The notes below the pieces were generated by a model. That model was given only the letters and a program-made list of their open reading frames with translations. It was not told the DNA's origin and made no database searches. DNA of 16,578 nt from CAYMTN01 sp964393335 (GTDB taxonomy: Bacteria > Chloroflexota > Anaerolineae > Aggregatilineales > Aggregatilineaceae), in NCBI GenBank assembly GCA_964393335.1, contig CAYMTN010000116.1, positions 1 to 16,578 on the forward strand. The letters are read 5' to 3'. The translations under genes and the position numbers were made by a program. Numbering within the stretch: the stretch's first letter is position 1; each line of letters begins with the position of its first letter. Of this stretch, positions 1 to 6,210 are shown piece after piece.

Positions 1-688
1 TCACCACCGGTTCCAACTCAGCCACCGGGGCAGCCAGGGCCTGGCTGATCACCTGCTGTTGGTTGACCACCGTGCTGGCGGTCATGGTGATCCCGAAACA
101 CTCTGCCAATAAGTGCGTTACCTGACGCTTGCTCAACCGGTAGCGTCCCATCAAGAGTCCCACCAGACTGATCACATTTGGTCCAAACCAACTGGCGGCC
201 ACTTCAGGCGGCAGCTCGCCCCGATTGCTTTGTCCACAGCAGGGACACGTCAGTCGGTGGACCTGATGCTCGATCACATGGGGTTTGACGATCGGTAACT
301 CAGTCACTTGATGACGATACGGGGCCGGATCGTCGCCTAACAACAGCGCACCACACCCTGCACAACTGGTTGGTTTGTGAATGACCACTTCATCCACCTC
401 ATCCACCAAGGTCCGATGATGACCACGATGACCGGGTTGTCCCCCGCGTTTGCGTGGAGGGCCTGATGGTTCCTTGGCTGGTTTCTGGTCGAGGCGGTCT
501 TGCGATGGCGGTTGCGAGGAGTTCTGCGAGTTGCGGTTGGCCAGTTCCTGGAGAACTTCCACTGTCTCCCTCAGTTGCTTGATTTCTGCACATAGCTCAA
601 TCACCCGCCGCTGCACGCGCTCGGGCGTTTGCTCCCAGTCTTCGGGGCTGATGGCACTCTCAGAGGGTGGGTAGAGGTCAACGTTCAT
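1..688 (-). CDS. tnpC: IS66-family transposase (TnpC), N-terminal 229 residues, cut by window edge
   Basis: This is the DDE transposase of an IS66-type element, which moves the insertion sequence. The ATG is at 688 and the frame stays open to base 1, so the gene is truncated by the window, not visibly broken. It begins MNVDLYPP. An N-terminal coiled-coil segment (about residues 25-50) is followed by the IS66 hallmark NSQNSSQPPS, then a basic RKRGGQPGHRGHH patch (about residues 79-91). A zinc-binding domain follows, with CAGC and CPCC cysteine pairs at about residues 109-112 and 148-151. Next comes the start of the central region (MGRYRLSKRQV), which is IS66-like. The DDE catalytic residues would lie past the left edge. 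No TnpA or TnpB homologue is seen upstream, which would fit the single-gene IS66 subgroup. Codon use and context differ from the archaellum cluster. Confidence 0.9.
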   Translation of the reverse strand, partial: MNVDLYPPSESAISPEDWEQTPERVQRRVIELCAEIKQLRETVEVLQELANRNSQNSSQPPSQDRLDQKPAKEPSGPPRKRGGQPGHRGHHRTLVDEVDEVVIHKPTSCAGCGALLLGDDPAPYRHQVTELPIVKPHVIEHQVHRLTCPCCGQSNRGELPPEVAASWFGPNVISLVGLLMGRYRLSKRQVTHLLAECFGITMTASTVVNQQQVISQALAAPVAELEPVV

Positions 689-742
689 GCGGTCTATTCT
701 ACACCATTAAGATAGCCTTTTTCCACCCCTCTGAACGCATAC
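1..742 (-). mobile_element. IS66-family insertion sequence, partial (right part only)
   Basis: The region holds the start of an IS66-type transposase gene and what looks like the element's terminus. On the minus strand the sequence at 742-736 reads GTATGCG, close to the GTAAGCG end I know for IS66 elements. Immediately outside it (743 upward) the reading frame of an IS3-type OrfA is intact, and inside it that frame degenerates, so 742/743 is the probable insertion junction. The other end lies beyond the left edge, so the target duplication and the second inverted repeat cannot be checked. The boundary is inferred; the transposase identity is well supported. Confidence 0.65.
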
Positions 743-874
743 TCGCCGCCATTTGTAGACCAATCCCGGCGTGCTGCCCAGGTCGCGTTCCAGTTCGGAG
801 ATGCTTTTCTCCCCTTGCGCGGCCATCGCCAGCACCTCGCGTTTGAATTCGCCTGTGTCTTGTCGTTTGCTCAT
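707..874 (-). pseudogene. Truncated IS3-family OrfA (HTH transposase subunit)
   Basis: The 55-residue frame starts MSKRQDTGEFKREVLAMAAQ at 874, behind a good ribosome-binding site (GGGAGAAG). Residues 8-44 match the N-terminal helix-turn-helix of IS3/IS911-type OrfA: FKREVLA, then ISELERDLG, then VYKWRR. That domain binds the element's ends. An intact OrfA would continue for roughly 90-100 residues into a leucine zipper. Here it runs from the KWRR motif into unrelated sequence (VCVQRGGKRLS, then stop) that I assign to the neighbouring IS66 terminus. It therefore lacks the zipper and the frameshift site for OrfAB and should be inactive. Confidence 0.75.
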
Positions 875-928
875 TTCGTCTTCTCCCTGATTTGAGTGTT
901 TTGGACATTTCTTATGTCCACCACTTCA
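743..928 (-). mobile_element. IS3-family remnant (left end plus start of orfA)
   Basis: On the minus strand the segment begins TGAAGTGGTGGACATAAG at 928, a typical IS3-like terminus starting with TG. The start of an HTH OrfA follows. It stops abruptly at the putative IS66 end near 743, with no OrfB (rve integrase) in the window. The 928 boundary is judged only from terminus-like sequence. Confidence 0.5.
902..920. repeat. Inverted repeat (7-bp arms, 5-nt spacer)
   Basis: The arms TGGACAT (902-908) and ATGTCCA (914-920) are perfectly complementary. They lie just inside the presumed IS3 terminus and upstream of the OrfA remnant. The site may be part of the element's end or a binding site for its OrfA. 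No function can be shown from sequence. Confidence 0.5.
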
Positions 929-1047
929 GGGAAAGTCCATTCGCCTCCTCCCACTCTACCCTGCTTGATCGCTTTTGGTAGCCAAAACGAGCCACTTGCC
1001 CCCTGATTGAATTTTCCCGCGTTTAACTACGCCATACCGTGTGCAGG
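929..1047. other. Intergenic stretch between IS remnant and sensor kinase gene
   Basis: I see no gene here. The only structure is a short 6-bp hairpin TTTTGG-TAG-CCAAAA at 973-987. It lacks a following T-run on either strand, so I do not call it a terminator. The end of the long minus-strand operon must lie here or further left. Confidence 0.6.
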
Positions 1048-3738
1048 CTATGGGAGATGCACCTCGAACGTAGTTCCGGCGCCCACTTCGCTGTCAACCG
1101 TGATGGTTCCGTCCATTAGTGAAACGGCACGTCGCGTGATAGTCAGTCCCAACCCGGTTCCTTTGATCGTGCATACATTACTGGCACGGTTGAATGGTTC
1201 AAACAGGTGTTTCTGGAAATCATCCGGTATCCCCAACCCTTGATCGGACACGCGGATCGTCGTCCCGTGATCGGCATGATCGATGGCGACGGTGATCGTG
1301 CCGCCGGATGGCGAATATTTGACCGCATTGGACAGCAAGTTCGAGATGATATGGCGTGTCAGGGTCTGGTCCAGCACGACGTTGTGGCAGTCTCCACTGC
1401 TGCTGTAGTCGATGGTGGCGTCCGACCTAGTGGTGAGTCGCGTCTCGCCGATGATCGTCTGGCACAGCGCGTCCAGGTCCAGGGACGCGAACTGGGGTTT
1501 GAGTTGTTGGGACTCCGTGCGGCCATAGGTCAGCACGTTTTCGATCAACTCGGTCATGTAACTGGAAGCGCGGCGAATCTTGCCGAAGTGATCCCGCCGC
1601 TGGTGATCGTCGATCCGGTCGACATAACGTTCTATCAGGTCAATTGACGAGATAATGGTGGTCAGCGGCGTGCGCAGCTCGTGCGAGATCATCGATACAA
1701 ACCGTGTTTTCAACTCGCCAAGCTGGCGTTCTTTTTCCAGCAGGTTGAGCAGTTCAATTTCGGCAGTCTTCAACGGCGTGATGTCGTGTACGTTACAGAC
1801 GATCATATCGCGCCGGTTCGCACCCTGGCCGATGAGCGCGATCCCTACTTCGGCGCTGAACACTGAGCCATCTTTGCGGCAGCCCTGGATTTCCAACCGC
1901 TGCACGGACCCCTCGTGGGCGCACGCGTGCAGCGCATTCTCAAATAGCTCCCGGTCGTCGGCGTGCGTGATCGTCAACAGGGATTCGTGGAACAGTTCAT
2001 CAGCCGCGTACCCAAACATGTGATCGAACATACTGTTCGCCTGGGCGATCGAGCCATCGACGTAGGCCAGGATGACGGCGTCCGTCGTGTTATTCAACAC
2101 CGCCTCGACCCGTTCGGTGACGCGCCGCAGTTCCATCGTGCGCTGCTCGACCCGTTCGGCCAGCAGCGCGTTTTGCTTCTGGATTTGCTCGCGCAGATCG
2201 GCGTGACGAATCGCAACCGCAAGCTGGTTGGATAATTCCCAAGCAATATCGCTGTGTTCGCCCGAAAAGGATACCGGCTGCCGGAAACACAGCCCTAACA
2301 TGCCGATCAATTCACCTTCGGCTATCAAGGGGGTCGAAACGCACGCCTGGATACCAGCCGCCCGCAGTTTGCCCACCAGCGGGTTTTCAGCCGACTTCGA
2401 GTGCAGGGCGGTCACCAGGCGTTGATCGGGCGCATCCAATCGCAGCACGGGCGAGAGGGTTTCGAGTGGGAATGTCTCGCCGGACTCGACCAGGGTGCGA
2501 TCCAGCCCGCTGGCCCCCAGCACAACCGCCTGGTTCGTATCCTGATCAAACAAAATCACAACGGCTCCATCGGCTGGCACCAGGTTATGCAGCCCTTCAA
2601 GCACCACGTGTACGACTTCCTCCGGCGACAAACTGGCTAATACGCTTTGATCGATCGCGTGCAGCAGGTTGATGCGGCGAATGTAACTCTGGATGGCTTC
2701 GTCCGCCCTTTTGCGCTCGGTGATGTCTTGCGTGATCCCATAAATCCGTATCACGCGGCCCCCCGGTCGATCCCATTCCGGCTTGCCCCGGTCGCGCAGC
2801 CAGCGCGTGTCATCCCCGGCGGTCAGGATGCGAAACTCGATTGTGTTCGCCTGGCCAGCCAATCGCTGCTGCATGGCCGATGCATATACGTGCCAATCAT
2901 CCGGGTGAACAAACGTGCGCCAGCCATCGGTCAGGCTCAAGATGTTCGCATCGTAGCCGCTGATGTGCGCGAAAGCGTCCGTGATCCACTCGCACGTCAA
3001 CGCCTGCTGTGGATCAACGCCGAACGCGTAGGCGAAATCATAACTGAGCTCGGAGACGGCCCGGTAGCGTGTTTCGCTGGTAAGAAGCTGCTGATTATTG
3101 TCGCGGTCGATCAGGCGCTGCTGAAGGTCAGCCGCCAGCACCAGGGCCGACGTGATGGCAACGCCCATCATCCAGGGTTGGCCAATCGTATTCGCCTCTG
3201 ACGAGGCCACAAAAACGATCACGCCCCCGACCTGCCCGATCAGCAGCAGGAAGGTCAGTCTGGTGCCTAACAACATGCTGCTCAACAACACCGGCACGAT
3301 CAGGTACATCAACAGGTCGACGTCGCCGGTTTTGGCCGTCGAGGACGCGACCACAAACATGCTGGCGGACGTCAACGTGACGGTCAGCACGGCAGCTATC
3401 ACAAAATGGCGGGTGCGGCTAAGTCCGTAGGTAATGCCCAGGGCGATTTCGCCGGTTAACAACATCAGACCGACCGTGCTGTGGTCCAGGGCGCTGCCTA
3501 GCACGATGGCATAGGGCATAATACCGGCCAGCAGCACCAGGCCCGCCAGTAAGATCAACAGCGCCGACAAAAAGCGAGCCTGGCGGCGCTGGCCCAGATC
3601 GTGGATGTGGTCAGATGGCTGCGTGAGGGCGTTCCAGATTGCCGCCCACCCCCGGTCCAGCGCTTCTTGCCACCCGCGAATCCGCAGACTCTCGGTATCA
3701 AGCAGCCGTATCCTGAGGTTGAGTCGATGCAGGTACAC
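1048..3738 (-). CDS. Membrane sensor histidine kinase: multi-TM, PAS, GAF, PAS, HisKA-HATPase
   Basis: The 896-residue kinase probably phosphorylates an unidentified response regulator. About six hydrophobic segments span residues 57-205. A PAS domain with PAC tail lies at about 219-341 (ends ITQDITERKR), a GAF domain at about 365-510, a coiled-coil linker at 511-545 and a second PAS at about 540-660. The H-box SHELRTPL puts the phosphoacceptor at His686. The N-box is at about 796-812 (ISNLLSNAVKYS), G1 is DQGLGIP (832-838) and G2 is GTGLGL (860-865), so catalytic parts are complete. The start is GTG at 3738, with AAGGA about 9 nt upstream. It follows the PilO-like gene by 22 bp and is the last gene of the run. 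HisKA kinases usually pair with OmpR- or NtrC-like or CheY-like regulators, so the NarL-type regulator at the right end is not an obvious partner. Ligands for PAS and GAF are unknown. A link to motility is inferred from position only. Confidence 0.9.
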   Translation of the reverse strand: MYLHRLNLRIRLLDTESLRIRGWQEALDRGWAAIWNALTQPSDHIHDLGQRRQARFLSALLILLAGLVLLAGIMPYAIVLGSALDHSTVGLMLLTGEIALGITYGLSRTRHFVIAAVLTVTLTSASMFVVASSTAKTGDVDLLMYLIVPVLLSSMLLGTRLTFLLLIGQVGGVIVFVASSEANTIGQPWMMGVAITSALVLAADLQQRLIDRDNNQQLLTSETRYRAVSELSYDFAYAFGVDPQQALTCEWITDAFAHISGYDANILSLTDGWRTFVHPDDWHVYASAMQQRLAGQANTIEFRILTAGDDTRWLRDRGKPEWDRPGGRVIRIYGITQDITERKRADEAIQSYIRRINLLHAIDQSVLASLSPEEVVHVVLEGLHNLVPADGAVVILFDQDTNQAVVLGASGLDRTLVESGETFPLETLSPVLRLDAPDQRLVTALHSKSAENPLVGKLRAAGIQACVSTPLIAEGELIGMLGLCFRQPVSFSGEHSDIAWELSNQLAVAIRHADLREQIQKQNALLAERVEQRTMELRRVTERVEAVLNNTTDAVILAYVDGSIAQANSMFDHMFGYAADELFHESLLTITHADDRELFENALHACAHEGSVQRLEIQGCRKDGSVFSAEVGIALIGQGANRRDMIVCNVHDITPLKTAEIELLNLLEKERQLGELKTRFVSMISHELRTPLTTIISSIDLIERYVDRIDDHQRRDHFGKIRRASSYMTELIENVLTYGRTESQQLKPQFASLDLDALCQTIIGETRLTTRSDATIDYSSSGDCHNVVLDQTLTRHIISNLLSNAVKYSPSGGTITVAIDHADHGTTIRVSDQGLGIPDDFQKHLFEPFNRASNVCTIKGTGLGLTITRRAVSLMDGTITVDSEVGAGTTFEVHLP

Positions 3739-3760
3739 TGGCGCTTCCTTCCCTTGTGCG

Positions 3761-4918
3761 TTAAGAACCCGATCCGCTGGCTGTTGATTCCAGGACGTGA
3801 ATCACGTCGATAGCGAGCACATTACCGCTGCTCGCTGGATTGCGCCGGACGGTGTTGCGAATCGACAGCGTATGCAGCCGGTTAGCCAGGCCGGTTACAT
3901 ACACCACCTGCCCGAATGTACCGGCGGCGGTGTAGGCATCCACCGACTGGATCAAGGCACCATCGACGTAAATGTCAAAAATCCCGAAGTTTCTATAGGC
4001 CACGTACTGGACGGCGATATCCGTCCCGATGAAGTTCAGTTCGACCCTGGCCCCTGGGTCGGGGCTGTAACGATAGCTGCCGCCATAGCCCCGCTGGGAC
4101 TCGATTGACTCCCACGCGCCGCTGTAGCGCAGCGCGACGTCGCCATCGTCGTACGCGCCGAATCCGACTACCGGCCCGGCTGGCAGCGGCGTGGCGGTCG
4201 GCGTGGCGGTCGGTATATCGGTTGGGGTGACGGTGGGCGTGGGCGTGACCGTCGGCGACGGCGTTGCGCTCGGCGATGGGGTGATGGTGGGTGTCGGCGT
4301 CAGCGTTGGCAGCGGCGTCGGGTAGGGCGCGGGTGGTGTCGGCGTCGCAAAGACCGGCAGCGCATCCAGCGCCTGATTCGACGCATAGGGCGACGTATAC
4401 AGCGCCAGCTCCATCGTAAGCTGGTTGTTTTGGATCGTCACGTTGCGGGGCAGCACCCCCGGCGCGGTCGCTTCTTTGATGGCGCTCAGAAAAAACAACA
4501 AGTTCTGAAGCGTGCCTTCCGCCGTCACGCTGTAAATGTGAACCTGGAACGCGCGCGCCGGGTCTTCGTCGTTTGAGTNNNNNNNNNNGGTGATCGAAAC
4601 CTGGTTCGCCACCGCATAAGCATACACCAGGTTGAGGATGTTATCGGCCTCCGCGTCGCTCAGATAGTCAGTAGCAGAGTCGCTGCGGCGTTCTTCAAAC
4701 CGCTTGAGTTGGACCAGCGCTACTTCGGCGCTGTCGTCGCCGGTCATCGATTTTTGCCCGGCCTGCGTGCTGGCCGCTTTTACCTCCACCGCCAGCGTGT
4801 CATGCTCCTGCCAGGCCGGCAGCAGCACCGCTGCCCCGAACAAGATTTCCGCGAAACTGATCGCGCCCAGCAGCAGCAAGGGAACCAGGAGTGTATTACG
4901 CCAATTGCCAAACGTCAT
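3761..4918 (-). CDS. PilO-like bitopic protein with Pro/Thr-rich stalk and C-terminal jelly-roll domain
   Basis: The protein is predicted to be anchored in the membrane with most of its mass outside. One transmembrane helix lies at about residues 9-34, then a helical segment (37-105), then a small alpha/beta domain at about 106-175. Its hydrophobic pattern (FQVHIYSVTAEGTLQNLLFF) resembles the PilO fold of type IV pilus alignment complexes. Residues 191-246 are a Pro/Thr/Ser stalk. Residues 248-377 form a beta-rich domain (YSGAWESI, SYRYS, VELNFIGTDIAVQY, FDIYVDG, HTLSIRN), typical of galactose-binding-like jelly rolls on Chloroflexota surface proteins. The start overlaps the PilN-like stop by 4 bp (ATGA), so the two are translationally coupled. 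A 10-N assembly gap falls at residues 111-114; the frame happens to continue across it, but the true length and sequence there are unknown. The PilO assignment is by topology, order and weak motif similarity. The jelly-roll fold is inferred, and its ligand is unknown. Confidence 0.65.
   Translation of the reverse strand: MTFGNWRNTLLVPLLLLGAISFAEILFGAAVLLPAWQEHDTLAVEVKAASTQAGQKSMTGDDSAEVALVQLKRFEERRSDSATDYLSDAEADNILNLVYAYAVANQVSITXXXXSNDEDPARAFQVHIYSVTAEGTLQNLLFFLSAIKEATAPGVLPRNVTIQNNQLTMELALYTSPYASNQALDALPVFATPTPPAPYPTPLPTLTPTPTITPSPSATPSPTVTPTPTVTPTDIPTATPTATPLPAGPVVGFGAYDDGDVALRYSGAWESIESQRGYGGSYRYSPDPGARVELNFIGTDIAVQYVAYRNFGIFDIYVDGALIQSVDAYTAAGTFGQVVYVTGLANRLHTLSIRNTVRRNPASSGNVLAIDVIHVLESTASGSGS
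4181..4348 (-). repeat. Low-complexity Pro/Thr-rich coding repeat
   Basis: Degenerate tandem units of the type ACGCC(A/G/C) encode a TPTPT/SPTVTP-like stalk of about 56 residues within the PilO-like protein. Such linkers are extended and often glycosylated in secreted bacterial proteins. The repeat is prone to length variation and misassembly. Confidence 0.85.
4579..4588. other. Assembly gap (10 Ns)
   Basis: Ten Ns interrupt the PilO-like gene. A round number of ten is commonly a scaffolder placeholder, so the real gap size is unknown. The coding frame and the four masked residues should not be trusted. Confidence 0.98.
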
Positions 4919-5505
4919 GCTGGCACCGCCTTTATTTCTAACAAGATGGCGAATTCCGCCAGCCGTGCGGCGCGTTCGCCTGAGGGTAACGGGCTGGTTG
5001 GCACGGTCAGTTTGATCGATTGAAGCACGACCCGCTTGAATTGCTCCGAGTCACTCAGCGCCTGTACGTAGTTCATAACGGCTAATTCGCTGGTGGCCTG
5101 CCCTGTCACGACGACGTTATAACCTTCTTGCTGCACGCTGAAAACGGCCAGTTGGGTCACGTCGTAGTTCACAATGATCGACGCGATGAGCGGCCAGTTG
5201 ACGTGCTGCGTGGACAGGTTCGCGCTGTCCAACTGCGCGATCTGGACGCGCGTTTCGGACAGCGCATCCGTTGCCGCTTGCGTTTGCGGGTCAACCGTCG
5301 GCACTGCCGTCAGCGTCGCCTGGTAGATCGCCAGATCGGCTTGCAGGCTGTCGCTGTCGCTCTGCAAGGCGGCGGCGGTCATATAGAGCGGGAGAAAAAG
5401 CAGCCCCAGGCCCATCACCACCAGCCACCATACAAATCGTGATGACGATTTGGGCGTCTCGTCCGGCACGGATTCAAGGGGACGCATCTCGGCACTGGTT
5501 ATCAT
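4915..5505 (-). CDS. PilN-like bitopic membrane protein
   Basis: The protein has 196 residues. A short cytoplasmic N-terminus is followed by a transmembrane helix (about 24-46), a helical or coiled-coil segment (46-97) and a compact alpha/beta domain (101-196). The domain runs NWPLIASIIVN, then VVVTGQATSELAVMNYVQAL, then FKRVVLQSI. This is the usual PilN pattern: W-x-x-L, G-x-A-x-S followed by a helix, then F-x-x-V-x-L. In type IV pili, PilN pairs with PilO as a scaffold linking the cytoplasmic motor to the envelope. I chose ATG 5505 because AGGAGA sits 5 nt upstream. The open frame continues upstream to 5676, but that stretch overlaps the peptidase gene in another frame. It lies 14 bp after the peptidase gene and overlaps the PilO-like gene by 4 bp. 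No PilM is seen in the window. The family call is by pattern and order, not alignment. Confidence 0.7.
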   Translation of the reverse strand: MITSAEMRPLESVPDETPKSSSRFVWWLVVMGLGLLFLPLYMTAAALQSDSDSLQADLAIYQATLTAVPTVDPQTQAATDALSETRVQIAQLDSANLSTQHVNWPLIASIIVNYDVTQLAVFSVQQEGYNVVVTGQATSELAVMNYVQALSDSEQFKRVVLQSIKLTVPTSPLPSGERAARLAEFAILLEIKAVPA

Positions 5506-5519
5506 CGTTATCTCCTGCC

Positions 5520-6200
5520 TCACATAAGTCCTGCAAATGGATTCACCAACAAGGCGATCATGGCCCCAAAGCACAAAAACGGCGCATACGGTATGGCGAA
5601 CGTTTTGCCTTTGCCCTGCACGATAAACAGCAGGGCCATGATCGCGCCCACGCCGCCGCCAACCAGCAACGCCCACAGCATGTCCGGGAACCCAAAGGCC
5701 AGCCCGATCAACGTCGCCAGTTTGATGTCACCGCCGCCCAACTGCCCCGGTTTGATGAACGCGGTCAAGAAAAACACCCCAAACGCGATTCCACCGCCCA
5801 GCAGCACGCGCACCATATCTTGCGGATAAAAACACGCCTGTCCCATCACGATAATGACGCTCAGCGGGTAAATGACGACGTTGAGCACTAACCGGTACTT
5901 CAGATCAATCAGCGCGATCAACATCAGCAGGCCGAAACTCGCCGTAAAAAAGGCGAAGCGCCACGACAGCCCGAACTTGGCCCCCATCAATCCAAACGCG
6001 AACGCCGTGAAGACCAGATTCGCCAGCGGCAGCAGCGAGTCCCAGGTGAGCGTCTGCCCCCTGCGCGAGCGCCACCACGCCGTGATCGCGGTGTCGGCGG
6101 GCGCGTTCGGGGAAAAACGCGGCAGGATATCTGAAAGCCAGTTCAGCAGGGCTGCCGTCGCCAGCCCCAACAGTACGCTTAACGAAACCATCGTGATCAT
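5520..6200 (-). CDS. Bacterial-type A24 prepilin peptidase, methylase domain absent
   Basis: This membrane aspartyl protease should cleave the class III signal peptide of the archaellin, and perhaps other pilin-like proteins, on the cytoplasmic side. The 226-residue protein has about seven to eight hydrophobic helices. Catalytic aspartates are visible: Asp99 in ALIDLKYR and Asp158 in the GxGD motif LGGGDIKL. It has the PilD-like N-terminal helix (LLGLATAALLNWLSDILPR) but not the cysteine-bearing cytoplasmic methyltransferase loop of classical PilD, so it is peptidase only. The motif context looks bacterial rather than like archaeal ArlK/PibD. The kinase-like gene ends 10 bp upstream. I favour ATG 6200; ATG 6191 is possible and has better spacing from AAGGA. 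Placement among archaellum genes suggests that ArlB is its main substrate. Confidence 0.88.
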   Translation of the reverse strand: MITMVSLSVLLGLATAALLNWLSDILPRFSPNAPADTAITAWWRSRRGQTLTWDSLLPLANLVFTAFAFGLMGAKFGLSWRFAFFTASFGLLMLIALIDLKYRLVLNVVIYPLSVIIVMGQACFYPQDMVRVLLGGGIAFGVFFLTAFIKPGQLGGGDIKLATLIGLAFGFPDMLWALLVGGGVGAIMALLFIVQGKGKTFAIPYAPFLCFGAMIALLVNPFAGLM

Positions 6201-6210
6201 TCCTTCACCC

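Noticed and set aside
699..908. 69-codon minus-strand frame starting at 908
   Set aside because: It is out of frame with the OrfA homology. The 874-start frame in another phase gives the HTH sequence and has the better ribosome-binding site.
973..987. Terminator for the operon
   Set aside because: The 6-bp stem with a 3-nt loop has no T-run on either strand.
5506..5676. Upstream extension of the PilN-like protein to 5676
   Set aside because: The extra 57 residues overlap the end of the peptidase gene and look like shadow sequence. ATG 5505 has AGGAGA directly upstream.
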